Below, in pieces: positions 38,239-46,066 of a stretch of 60,728 nt of DNA. The stretch spans positions 1,823,192 through 1,883,919 of the forward strand of contig NZ_CP015848.1 in NCBI RefSeq assembly GCF_002105535.1, given 5' to 3'. The notes beneath the pieces were generated by a model that ran no database searches, had not been told where the DNA came from, and saw only the letters and a program-made list of their open reading frames with translations. The position numbers were made by a program, and so were the translations under genes. Positions within the stretch are counted from its first letter, which is position 1. Each line of letters begins with the position of its first letter. Source of the stretch: Magnetospirillum sp. ME-1. Lineage in GTDB: Bacteria; Pseudomonadota; Alphaproteobacteria; Rhodospirillales; Magnetospirillaceae.

Positions 38239-40185
38239 TTAACCCGCCTGCTTCACCCGCATGTACCATTCCACCAGCCGGCGGACCTGGCGCTCGGTGT
38301 AGCCGCGGCTCATCATGCGCTCGACGAATTCCGAGTGCTTCTTCTCGGAGTCGGAGTCCTTTTTGGACCCGAAGCTGATCACCGGCAGCAATTCCTCCAC
38401 CTGGCTGAACATGCGGCGCTCGATCACTTCCCTGATCTTCTCGTAGGAGGTCCAGGACGGCGACTTGCCGCCGTTGGCTGCGCGCGAGCGCAGCGCGAAC
38501 TTGACCACCTCGTTGCGGAAATCCTTGGGGTTGGCGATGCCGGCGGGCTTTTCGATCTTGGACAGTTCCTGGTTCAGCAGATCACGGTTCAAGAGCTGGC
38601 CGGTATCGGGGTCCTTGAAGTCCTGGTCCTCGATCCAGGCGTCGGCGTAATCCACGTAGCGGTCGAACAGGTTCTGGCCGTAATCGTGATAGCTCTCGAG
38701 ATAGGCCTTCTGGATCTCGTTGCCGATGAACTCGGCATAGCGCGGCGCCAGTTCGCCCTTGATGAACTCCAGGTACTTCTTCTCGGTCTCCTCGGGGAAC
38801 TGTTCGCGCCGGATGGATTGTTCCAGCACATACATCAGATGCACGGGATCGGCCGAGACCTCGTGGGTGTCGTAATTGTAGGTGGACGACAGCACCTTGA
38901 AGGCGAAGCGGGTCGAGATGCCGTCCATGCCCTCGTCCACGCCGGCCGCGTCCTTGTACTCCTGCATGGGCTTGGCCTTGGGGTCGGTCTCCTTGACGTT
39001 CTCTCCGTCATAGACCCGCATCTTGGAATAGAGGTTGGAATTCTCGTGCTCCTTGAGGCGCGACAGCACCGAGAAGCGCGACAGCATCTCCAGCGTGCCC
39101 GGCGCGCAAGGGGCGTCCACCAGTTCCGAGGTGTCGATCAGCTTGTCGTAGATCTTCAGCTCCTCGGTGACCCTGAGGCAGTACGGAACCTTGATGACGC
39201 AGATGCGGTCGATGAAGGCCTCGTTGTTGCGGTTGTTCTTGAAGGTCTGCCACTCGGCCTCGTTGGAATGGGCCAGAACGGTGCCGAGGAACGGCATGGC
39301 ACCGATGTTCTCGGAGCCGATGTAATTGCTTTCCTGCGTGGCGGTGAGCAGCGGATGCAGCATCTTGATGGGGGCCTTGAACATCTCGACGAATTCGAGA
39401 AGGCCCTGGGTGCAGCGGTTGAGCCCGCCCGAGAAGGAATAGGCGTCGGGGTCGTTCTGGCTGAACATCTCCAGCTTGCGGATGTCCACCTTGCCCACCA
39501 GGGTCGAGATGTCCTGGTTGTTCTCGTCGCCCGGCTCGGCCTTGGAGACGGCGATCTGCTTTAAGCGCGAGGGATAGATCTTGGCGACCTTGAACTTGGA
39601 GATGTCGCCGCCGAATTCCTCCAGCCGTTTGACCGCCCAGGGGCTCATCAGCCCGGGCAGGCGGCGCTTCGGAATGCCGTACTTGTCCAGCAGGACCGGC
39701 CCCATGCCCTCGGGATCGAACAGACCCAGCGGGCTTTCGAACAGGGGGCTGATCTCCTTGCCGGCCTTCAGCACATAGATGGGGTAGACCTCCATCAGCG
39801 CCTTCAGCTTCTCGGCCAGGGACGACTTGCCGCCGCCCACCGGCCCCAGCAGGTAGAGGATCTGCTTACGCTCCTCCAGCCCCTGCGCCGCATGGCGGAA
39901 GTAGCCGACGATGCGCTCGATGGTCTCCTCCATCCCGTAGAATTCCGAGAAGGCGGGGTAGACCTTGATGGTGCGGTTCATGAACACCCGGGACAGCCTG
40001 GCGTCCTTGGCGGTGTCGATGACCTCGGGCTCGCCGATGGCGGCGATCATCCGCTCGGCCGCCGAGGCGTACATCATGGGGTCGTCGCGGCAGCCTTCCA
40101 GGTATTCCAGAAGGCTGAGTTCCACGTCCTTGCGACCCTCGTAGGCTCGCGAGTACCGGGTGAAGATATCGTCATTGCTGGGCAT
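38239..40185 (-). CDS. prkA: PrkA serine protein kinase / AAA+ ATPase
   Basis: 648 residues, normal for YeaG/PrkA. AAA+ domain with Walker A LLGPVGGGKSSLAEKL (about 113-128); the C-terminal PrkA domain (from about residue 400) is kinase-like and ends in the winged segment RMMSRGYTERQVRRLVEWYMRV. GGAG precedes the ATG at 7 bases. First gene of prkA-yeaH-spoVR, a stress/nutrient-limitation module across proteobacteria. Kinase versus protease activity of PrkA is debated in the family. Confidence 0.94.
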   Translation of the reverse strand: MPSNDDIFTRYSRAYEGRKDVELSLLEYLEGCRDDPMMYASAAERMIAAIGEPEVIDTAKDARLSRVFMNRTIKVYPAFSEFYGMEETIERIVGYFRHAAQGLEERKQILYLLGPVGGGKSSLAEKLKALMEVYPIYVLKAGKEISPLFESPLGLFDPEGMGPVLLDKYGIPKRRLPGLMSPWAVKRLEEFGGDISKFKVAKIYPSRLKQIAVSKAEPGDENNQDISTLVGKVDIRKLEMFSQNDPDAYSFSGGLNRCTQGLLEFVEMFKAPIKMLHPLLTATQESNYIGSENIGAMPFLGTVLAHSNEAEWQTFKNNRNNEAFIDRICVIKVPYCLRVTEELKIYDKLIDTSELVDAPCAPGTLEMLSRFSVLSRLKEHENSNLYSKMRVYDGENVKETDPKAKPMQEYKDAAGVDEGMDGISTRFAFKVLSSTYNYDTHEVSADPVHLMYVLEQSIRREQFPEETEKKYLEFIKGELAPRYAEFIGNEIQKAYLESYHDYGQNLFDRYVDYADAWIEDQDFKDPDTGQLLNRDLLNQELSKIEKPAGIANPKDFRNEVVKFALRSRAANGGKSPSWTSYEKIREVIERRMFSQVEELLPVISFGSKKDSDSEKKHSEFVERMMSRGYTERQVRRLVEWYMRVKQAG

Positions 40186-40510
40186 ATCGTCACTCCATCG
40201 AAGAGGGTCAGACCGATCACTTCCTTATGTTTGGATCATCGCGGCGGAATTCATCAGGGGAGATGGAGAATTTCCGCGAACCTGTCATGCGTGCGCGAGA
40301 AATCGGCACGAGCATTGGGGCCATTCGGCCCGACAAGGTTGTATCGGAGACGGAAGACCACATGGCGTCATCCTTTCGCCTGCTTCCCATCACCACCACT
40401 CTAGCGAATGGTTCTTAACAAAATCCTTTGCTTCCCCTTGCCCCCCAACAGCAAAAGGGCCATCCCGGCATGATCAGGATGGCCCCGCTTTGTGGCGAAT
40501 ATGTGGAAGG
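40186..40510. other. 325-bp intergenic region upstream of prkA
   Basis: It holds a terminator for the gene to its right (40453-40485) and the presumed prkA promoter, which I could not pin down; no convincing -24/-12 element was found. A 57-residue minus strand reading frame ending at 40217 (starting near 40390, MGSRRKDDAMW...) lies 31 bp before prkA. It has no clear ribosome site and only moderate codon bias, so it is not called as a gene. Confidence 0.5.
40453..40485 (-). terminator. intrinsic terminator of the 40511-40945 gene
   Basis: Stem GGGCCATCC (40457-40465) and GGATGGCCC (40477-40485) with an 11-base loop; read on the minus strand it is followed by TTTT (40453-40456). Placed 25 bp past the stop codon. 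Confidence 0.75.
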
Positions 40511-40945
40511 CTAGCGGACGTTGATGGTGAACTCGTGCCGGTAGAACATGCCGCTGGCCATCACCGTATCCAGCACCATGCGATCGGCGCCGGTGAAGCC
40601 CGCCTCGGACTGATAGAAAATCAGCACGGCGGGAACCTTGCGGTCATTGCAGCGGACGCGGACATTGTCCTTGTCGAAATCGGGATAAGCCTCGCCGTTC
40701 TCGACGATCACCTGGCCATGCTCGGGCTCGGTCACCACCGTCGCCTTGGACAAGCCCATGCTGGAGCAGTCGGGGTTGATGGCCAGGTAGCTGCGGATGT
40801 ACTGCTTCGTCCCGCTCATGGCGCCCTTGACGTAGGTGGCGGTGATGCTGGGCGAGGACTTGGCCGTCTCATCCGCCCATGACGGGCCGGGGCAGGCCCC
40901 CAACACGATACCGCACGCGGCCATCGCCGTAATCCGCAACCCCAT
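40511..40945 (-). CDS. secreted protein of unknown function (possible lipoprotein)
   Basis: 144 residues from the ATG at 40945, preceded by AGGGGG; an ATG 24 bases upstream has worse spacing. Signal peptide MGLRITAMAACGIVLGACPGPSWA. LGAC fits a lipobox, but cleavage after SWA is also possible. The mature part has two cysteines (NPDCSSMG and VRCNDRK) that may pair, an ATVVTEPEHGQVIVENGEAYPDF segment and a C-terminal beta-rich VLIFYQSEAGFTGADRMVLDT, the look of a small Ig-like periplasmic domain. No family recognised. Single-gene unit with its own terminator. Confidence 0.72.
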   Translation of the reverse strand: MGLRITAMAACGIVLGACPGPSWADETAKSSPSITATYVKGAMSGTKQYIRSYLAINPDCSSMGLSKATVVTEPEHGQVIVENGEAYPDFDKDNVRVRCNDRKVPAVLIFYQSEAGFTGADRMVLDTVMASGMFYRHEFTINVR

Positions 40946-41088
40946 GATCGCCCCCTGCCGAAATGTCATTCCCTCGACGGTAGACCGAAATCAGGTCAGC
41001 GGCAATCACCTCGGATTGCGCGCGCCCTCGGGACTTGGGGCGGAGAAACCATGGTTGCCCCGGCGGAAGAATAGGGCATCATCCAGTG

Positions 41089-42399
41089 ATGCGAATCGCT
41101 TTTGAAATCACCGTGATCATCGCCCTGGTCTGCCTCAACGGCTGGTTCGCCATGTCGGAACTGGCCATCGTCTCGGCGCGCCGCGCCCGGCTGGCGGCCC
41201 GCGCCGCCGAAGGCTCCAAGGGTGCCCAGGCCGCCCTGCTGCTGGCCGACAACCCCACCCGCTTCCTGTCCTCGGTGCAGATCGGCATCACCCTGGTGGG
41301 CGTGCTGGCCGGCGCCTATTCCGGCGCCACCCTGGCCGAGCAGTTGGGAACCGCCATCGCGCTCCACTTCCCCATGGCGGCGGCCTTCGCGCCCGGTATC
41401 GCCATCGCCGTGGTGGTGGGCGCCATCACCTACGCCTCGCTGATCGTCGGCGAACTGGTGCCCAAGCACATCGCGCTGGCCGATCCCGAGGGCATGGCGG
41501 AAAAGGTGGCGCGCCCCATGGCCATGGTGGCCCGCCTGGCCTCGCCGCTGGTCTGGCTGCTGGAGGGCTCCAGCCATGCCGTGATCCGCATCCTGGGCAT
41601 CCGCCGATCCGACGACCAGACGGTCACCGAGGAGGAAGTCCGCGCCATGATCGCCGAGGGCACCGAAAGCGGAGTCTTCGAGCCCGAGGAAGAAGAGATG
41701 ATGTCGGGCGTCATGCGCTTCGGCGACCGCCGGGTGCGCGGCATCATGACGCCCAGGGCCGACATGACGTGGATCGACCTGGACTGGGAAGCGGACGAGA
41801 TCATCCGGACTCTGCGCGATTGCCGCCACTCGCGCCTGCCCGTCTGCCGCGGCGGCATCGACGAGACCCAGGGGGTGGTCCAGGCCAAGGATCTGCTCAA
41901 CGCCGCGCTGGACGGCCGCCCCCTCGACGTGGCGGCGGCGGTCAAGCCGCTGGCCGTAATCCACGATAACGCCCCGGCGCTCCATGTGCTCGACGTGCTG
42001 AAGCAGTCGGACATCCACATGGCCCTGGTGGTGGACGAGTACGGCGGCGTCGAAGGCATCGTCACCGCCGCCGACATCCTGGGCTCCATCCTCGGCACCC
42101 TGTCCGAGCACGGCGAGGAATATCAAGGAATCATCACCGAGCGCGAGGACGGCTCGTGGCTGGTGGACGGCGACATCGCCGTCGATCTGGCCGCCGAACG
42201 CCTGGGCTGCCGGGTGATGAAGGACGGTGGCGGCGACTACACCACCGCCGCCGGCTTCATGCTGTCACAGTTCCGCTCCATCCCCGAGGCAGGCGACCAT
42301 TTCATCAAGGATGGCTGGCGGTTCGAGGTGGTGGACATGGACGGGCGGCGCATCGACAAGATCCTGGTGTCGCGCGACACCGAGACCCTGGGGATGTAG
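41089..42399 (+). CDS. CNNM/CorC-type membrane protein (DUF21 + CBS pair + CorC_HlyC)
   Basis: 436 residues. DUF21 transmembrane domain about 1-190 (NGWFAMSELAIVSARRARL, VQIGITLVGVLAGAYSG, YASLIVGELVPKHIAL). CBS pair about 205-325 (IMTPRADMTWIDLDW ... ALVVDEYGGVEGIVTAADIL). CorC_HlyC domain about 345-430, ending GWRFEVVDMDGRRIDKILV. Often misnamed hemolysin; family members affect Mg or Co export. The ATG at 41089 directly follows an in-frame GTG; either could be used, and the ribosome site is weak. Confidence 0.88.
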   Translation: MRIAFEITVIIALVCLNGWFAMSELAIVSARRARLAARAAEGSKGAQAALLLADNPTRFLSSVQIGITLVGVLAGAYSGATLAEQLGTAIALHFPMAAAFAPGIAIAVVVGAITYASLIVGELVPKHIALADPEGMAEKVARPMAMVARLASPLVWLLEGSSHAVIRILGIRRSDDQTVTEEEVRAMIAEGTESGVFEPEEEEMMSGVMRFGDRRVRGIMTPRADMTWIDLDWEADEIIRTLRDCRHSRLPVCRGGIDETQGVVQAKDLLNAALDGRPLDVAAAVKPLAVIHDNAPALHVLDVLKQSDIHMALVVDEYGGVEGIVTAADILGSILGTLSEHGEEYQGIITEREDGSWLVDGDIAVDLAAERLGCRVMKDGGGDYTTAAGFMLSQFRSIPEAGDHFIKDGWRFEVVDMDGRRIDKILVSRDTETLGM

Positions 42400-42417
42400 C
42401 CGCCCTCACCTCTCAGA

Positions 42418-43125
42418 TCAGATGTACTGCCCCGAATCCACCTTGATCACCTCGCCGGTGATGCAGCGCGCCGCGTCCGACAGCAGGAACAGCACCGCGT
42501 TGGCAATGTCCGAGGTGTCGGGCAGGATGGTGAGCGCCGCTTCCGCCAGCGCCTTGTCGCGGAACTGCTGGTCCAGCTTCAAGGTCATCTCGGTCAGCAC
42601 CATGCCGGGCGCCACGGCGTTGCAGGTGACGCCCTTGGGGCCCAGCTCCTTGGCCGCCGTCTTGGTCAGGCCGACCATGCCGGCCTTGGAGGCGGCATAG
42701 TTGCCCTGCCCCATCTTGCCGCGCAGGCCGTTGATGGAGATCATGTTGACGATGCGCCCGACGCCCGCCTGCACCATGCCCGGCCCGGCAGCGCGGATGG
42801 TGTTGAAGGCGCTGGTGAGGTTGACGTTGATCACCGCCCCCCATTCCTCGTCGCTCATCTTCAACAGCGTGCGGTCGCGCGTGATGCCGGCATTGTTGAC
42901 CAGCAGGTGAACCGGCTTGCCGATCCGTGCAAAGGCGGCATTCACCGATTCGGAGTTGGACACGTCCACCGCATGCGCCGTCATGCCCTTGGGCAGGTCC
43001 CCGGTCTCGCGGTCGAAGACATGCACCTCGGCCCCTCCGGCCAGCAGACCGTCGGCGATGGTGCGCCCGATTCCGCGCATTCCGCCGGTGACCACCGCCA
43101 CCCGTCCAGGAAACTCCCACTTCAT
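42418..43125 (-). CDS. SDR-family 3-oxoacyl/acetoacetyl-CoA reductase-like
   Basis: 235 residues. Cofactor motif VVTGGMRGIGRTIADGL, LLVNNAGITRD, catalytic Ser in MISINGLRGKMGQGN and Tyr-x3-Lys in NYAASKAG: a classical FabG/PhaB-type short-chain reductase. Asp/Arg at FDRETG after the second strand leaves NAD versus NADP open. SD GAGGAG at 6 bases. Divergent from the tandem GNAT gene across a dyad that resembles one in the kor/had region, so it may act on a CoA thioester in the benzoyl-CoA pathway. That link is inference. Confidence 0.85.
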   Translation of the reverse strand: MKWEFPGRVAVVTGGMRGIGRTIADGLLAGGAEVHVFDRETGDLPKGMTAHAVDVSNSESVNAAFARIGKPVHLLVNNAGITRDRTLLKMSDEEWGAVINVNLTSAFNTIRAAGPGMVQAGVGRIVNMISINGLRGKMGQGNYAASKAGMVGLTKTAAKELGPKGVTCNAVAPGMVLTEMTLKLDQQFRDKALAEAALTILPDTSDIANAVLFLLSDAARCITGEVIKVDSGQYI

Positions 43126-43154
43126 GACACGCTCCTCTTGACCGCCGATTTGAT

Positions 43155-43174
43155 TTCGGTATTATAGTACCGAA
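43155..43174. promoter_or_regulatory. perfect dyad over the SDR promoter -10
   Basis: TTCGGTA-N6-TACCGAA, 7-bp arms. Read on the minus strand its centre contains an exact TATAAT (forward 43161-43166), placed as a -10 for the SDR gene; no good -35 is visible. The position suggests a repressor operator. A related half-perfect copy occurs at 48864-48883. Confidence 0.65.
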
Positions 43175-43276
43175 TTATTCATTTAACAGGGTACCGCCCG
43201 CCAAGGGAAGCCGTCAAGTGCCGGCTCCCGCCCAAACCAGACCGGTGGACCCACGAGAGGGGAGGTTCGCGAGTTC

Positions 43277-44257
43277 ATGAGCACCACCATCCGCGACATC
43301 GCTGCCGCCGACCTGGAGCGCGTTATCGAGCTGGATCGCCGTCTGACCGGCAAGCCGCGTCGTAACTACCACGAGAAGCGCATGGCGGCCTTCACCGCCG
43401 ACCCGGCCAGCTTCGTCACCCTGGCCGCCGCCGACGGCCCGGTTCTCAAGGGCTATGCCTATGCCCACATCCTGGACGGCGAATTCGGCGGCTCGGGCCC
43501 CGTGGGCGTGGTCGACACCATCGGCGTCGATCCCGACCAGCGCGGTCAGGGTCTCGGCCGCAAGCTGATGGCCGCCCTCGAGGACGCGCTGAAGAAGCGC
43601 GGCATCAAGGAAGTGGTCAGCCAGGCCGACTGGACCGAACACGGCATCACCCGCTTCTTCCAGTCCGCCGGCTTCGAACTGGCGCCCCGTCTGGTCCTCG
43701 AGCGCACCACCGACAACGTCTCGGATTTCGAGGCCCCCCTGGCCACCCAGGTGCGCGACAGCGACGAAGTGGACCTGTCCGACCCCTCCGGCGACGACTA
43801 CGCCGCCCTGTCGCGCGACCGCATCCCCGTGCGCTCGCTGACCGAGGCCGATTATCCCTTCATCGTCTCGGTGGACCGCAAGGTCTCGCGCCGTGACCGC
43901 TCGGCCTACTACAAGCGCAAGATCGCCGAGGTGACCAAGGAATCCGGCGTCCGCGTCTCCCTGGTCGCCGAGATCGACGGCCAGTTCGCCGGCTTCGTCA
44001 TGGCCCGCACCGAATTCGGCGAATTCGGCCGCGCCCAGTCCACCGCCGTGCTCGACACCATCGGCGTCGATCCCGCCTATGCCCGCCACAGCGTCGGCCG
44101 CGCCCTGATGAGCCAGCTGCTCACCAACCTGGCCTCGCTCGGCGTCGAGAAGGTCCAGACCCAGCTGGCCTGGGACAGCTTCAGCCTGATGGGCTTCCTC
44201 AATCGCTGCGGCTTCAAGCCCTCCCAGCGCCTCATCTTCCAGCGCCGGCTCGGGTAA
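43277..44257 (+). CDS. tandem GNAT-domain acetyltransferase
   Basis: 326 residues with two GNAT domains. Domain 1 (about 5-155) has VVDTIGVDPDQRGQGLGRKLM; domain 2 (about 175-325) has VLDTIGVDPAYARHSVGRALM. The acetyl-CoA loop is canonical (QRGQGLG) in the first and altered (YARHSVG) in the second, so the second may be structural. SD GGGGAGG at 43258. GNAT proteins are known in some anaerobic benzoate-degrading bacteria, but no specific substrate can be assigned here. Followed by a strong terminator. Confidence 0.85.
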   Translation: MSTTIRDIAAADLERVIELDRRLTGKPRRNYHEKRMAAFTADPASFVTLAAADGPVLKGYAYAHILDGEFGGSGPVGVVDTIGVDPDQRGQGLGRKLMAALEDALKKRGIKEVVSQADWTEHGITRFFQSAGFELAPRLVLERTTDNVSDFEAPLATQVRDSDEVDLSDPSGDDYAALSRDRIPVRSLTEADYPFIVSVDRKVSRRDRSAYYKRKIAEVTKESGVRVSLVAEIDGQFAGFVMARTEFGEFGRAQSTAVLDTIGVDPAYARHSVGRALMSQLLTNLASLGVEKVQTQLAWDSFSLMGFLNRCGFKPSQRLIFQRRLG

Positions 44258-44311
44258 CCCTCCCCTGCCGCACTCGGCGGGTCGCCCTTCCCGTTCCCGA
44301 CCCGCCCGAAA

Positions 44312-44351
44312 GGGGCCGGAGATTGCCCGATCTCCGGCCCCGCTTCCGTTT
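44312..44351 (+). terminator. terminator of the tandem GNAT gene
   Basis: A 12-bp stem GGGGCCGGAGAT/ATCTCCGGCCCC (44312-44341), loop TGCCCG, followed by GCTTCCGTTT. About 55 bp past the stop codon. Confidence 0.75.
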
Positions 44352-44360
44352 GGGGACTAG

Positions 44361-44398
44361 GTAAGAAGGAAAGAGGTGCGAAGGGACTCGTCCCTTCG
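44361..44398. repeat. left repeat flanking mntA-hepT
   Basis: Contains CGAAGGGAC-TC-GTCCCTTCG (44379-44398), a near-palindrome, preceded by about 18 bases that resemble the sequence preceding the right copy at 45252-45289. The right copy's core is the reverse complement of this one at its two centre bases. Confidence 0.7.
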
Positions 44399-44447
44399 CG
44401 CATCCCGGTCCTTTTGAATTAACCGGGGACGCGATATCCTCTTTCCC

Positions 44448-44843
44448 ATGAAGGACATCGCCATCATCGAGGCTCTGCAAGCCGCCCTGCCCGCCGCCCA
44501 GGCCCTGTACCTGTTCGGCAGCCGCGCCGAGGGCAGCCATGGCGAGAACAGCGACCTCGACCTCGCCGTCCTGCACCCCTCGCCCCTTGACCCGGTGCGC
44601 GTGTGGGAAGCCGGCGAAGCCATCGCCCGCCGTCTCGACATCGACGTGGACCTCGTCGACCTGCGCGCCGCCAGTACCGTGATGCAGCACCAGATCATCA
44701 CCACCGGACGCCGCCTGTTCGCCCTGAACGGCGAAGCAGAGCGCTACGAACTCTTCATCCTGTCCGAAATGATGGACTTCAACGAAGCCCGCGCCCCCCT
44801 CATCGCCGACATCCAACGGGAAGGCCGCGTCCATGGCCGATGA
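44448..44843 (+). CDS. mntA: MntA-type minimal nucleotidyltransferase antitoxin
   Basis: 131 residues. Signature GSRAEGSHGENSDLDLAVL (Gly-Ser ... Asp-x-Asp) and a third acidic strand in DIDVDLVDL. Such proteins adenylylate the HEPN toxin on a Tyr and thereby neutralise it. It overlaps hepT by 11 bp. The cassette is bracketed by short repeats, consistent with acquisition. Confidence 0.9.
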   Translation: MKDIAIIEALQAALPAAQALYLFGSRAEGSHGENSDLDLAVLHPSPLDPVRVWEAGEAIARRLDIDVDLVDLRAASTVMQHQIITTGRRLFALNGEAERYELFILSEMMDFNEARAPLIADIQREGRVHGR

Positions 44844-45264
44844 CGTCCTCCTCAACAAAGCCGCCACCATCGAGCGCTGCGTCGCCCGCGCCGCCCAAGA
44901 ATTCGCCAAGGACCCCGCCACCTTCGCCGCCGACTTCACCCGCCAGGACGCCGCCATCCTCAATATCCAGCGCGCCTGCGAAGCCTGCCTCGACATGGGC
45001 CACGCCATCATCCGCCGCCAACGCCTCGGCATCCCCCAAAGTGCGCGCGACGTCTTCACCCTGCTGGCCAAGGCCGGATGGATCGACGACGATCTGGCCG
45101 AAAAACTCCAGCGCATGGTCGGCTTCCGCAACATCGCCGTCCACGACTACCAGGCCTTGTCGCTGCCCATCACCATCGCGGTCATCGAACGCCACCTGGG
45201 CGATTTCACGACGTTCAGCGGGGCCGTGCTGGGGCGGATGGGCGAGGCTGGGAAAGAAGGATAA
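44833..45264 (+). CDS. hepT: HepT-type HEPN ribonuclease toxin
   Basis: 143 residues, helical. The catalytic RNase motif R-x4-H-x-Y is present as RNIAVHDY, with Tyr the expected adenylylation site of MntA. DLAEKLQRMVGFRN is typical of the family. The last residues (GEAGKEG) are encoded within the right flanking repeat, so the C-terminus may have changed when the cassette was acquired. Confidence 0.9.
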   Translation: MADDVLLNKAATIERCVARAAQEFAKDPATFAADFTRQDAAILNIQRACEACLDMGHAIIRRQRLGIPQSARDVFTLLAKAGWIDDDLAEKLQRMVGFRNIAVHDYQALSLPITIAVIERHLGDFTTFSGAVLGRMGEAGKEG

Positions 45265-45289
45265 GGGTGCGAAGGGACGAGTCCCTTCG
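45252..45289. repeat. right repeat flanking mntA-hepT
   Basis: CGAAGGGAC-GA-GTCCCTTCG at 45270-45289. Together with the 18 bases before it, it is about 24 of 28 identical to the left copy (44361 onward). It overlaps the end of hepT and runs into a larger repeat-like stretch. Confidence 0.7.
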
Positions 45290-45503
45290 TATTCTTCCTG
45301 CGGGCGGAACGCGCGTCCCTTCTTCCAGCGGCTGCCGCCACGGCGTGAAAGATCCTTCGCTACGCTCAGGATGACAGGGGGGGGTGGGGAGAAAGGCGGA
45401 ACCGCCTGCCTCGCCCTCTTGGTGTCCTTGGTGTCTTGGTGGTGAATCCGGCGGCCCCCGCTCAATAGAGCAGAGGAAGCCCCCTCCCCCGCCTCACCCA
45501 ACG
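45290..45503. repeat. non-coding repeat-derived stretch
   Basis: No gene seen. It contains AGATCCTTCGCTACGCTCAG continuing to GATGACA (45350-45376), a second member of the dispersed family at 13134-13238, and simple GTCCTTGGTGTCTTGG-type sequence around 45421-45440. Likely repeat debris. Confidence 0.6.
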
Positions 45504-45536
45504 AAAAACGCCCCGCTCTGTCCGAGCGGGGCGTTT
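45504..45536 (-). terminator. terminator of the korAB operon
   Basis: Stem ACGCCCCGCTC/GAGCGGGGCGT (45508-45534) with a 5-base loop; on the minus strand five T follow. It lies 16 bp past the last gene of the operon. Confidence 0.85.
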
Positions 45537-45551
45537 CCATGAATCAGGGGA

Positions 45552-46043
45552 TCAGTCCCCGGCTTCCCAGTTGGGATCGTCGTCGTCGTCGTCCCAGTCG
45601 TCGGGGGGCACGGGGAGTTCGTCACGGCGGGATTGCATGGTGACGATGTGGCCTTTTTCCCGCTCCACCAGGCGGAGGGATTCGGCCCTCACCTCGGCGT
45701 GGGGGGAGTGTTCCGCCAGGGCGGAGAACAGGGCCAGGGTTTCGTGTTCGTGGCGGAGCGCCAGGTCGAAGGCGTGCCACGGCCACATCAGGTAGTGGAC
45801 GGCATCGGGGTCGGCGATCTCGGGATCGTCTTCTCCCCACGGCACGGTCTCGGGTCGCGGGCCGATGGACGCGGGGAAGTCGGCGGCGTGCCGTTCCTCG
45901 ATATCGGCCAGTTCCGCGAAGGCTTCGGCGGTGTCGGGGTTGTTGCACGACGCCTCGAACGCTTCGGCCAGTTCGCGGTAGCGCTCCGCCGAGCGCTCTT
46001 CCATCGCACGCGCGACGGACAGCAACTCGGCGGAGGTCTTCAC
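45552..46043 (-). CDS. ferritin-like (rubrerythrin-type) diiron protein
   Basis: 163 residues from a GTG at 46043 (no good ATG upstream; GGGG precedes it). Two helix pairs carry diiron-type ligands: RAMEERSAERYRELAEAF with LADIEERHAADF, and LALRHEHETLALFSAL with LVEREKGHIVTM, i.e. two Glu ... Glu-x2-His sets. An acidic tail (DDDDDD) follows. It starts 23 bp after korB and shares its terminator, so it is in the korAB operon. A role in oxygen or peroxide protection of the oxygen-sensitive ring-reduction system is plausible; not shown. Confidence 0.65.
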   Translation of the reverse strand: MKTSAELLSVARAMEERSAERYRELAEAFEASCNNPDTAEAFAELADIEERHAADFPASIGPRPETVPWGEDDPEIADPDAVHYLMWPWHAFDLALRHEHETLALFSALAEHSPHAEVRAESLRLVEREKGHIVTMQSRRDELPVPPDDWDDDDDDPNWEAGD

Positions 46044-46066
46044 CGCCCCATAATCAGGGGCACGGC

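Noticed and set aside
40217..40399. A 60-residue minus strand reading frame just before prkA
   Set aside because: No ribosome-binding site, moderate codon bias and no recognisable family; kept only as a note in the intergenic entry.
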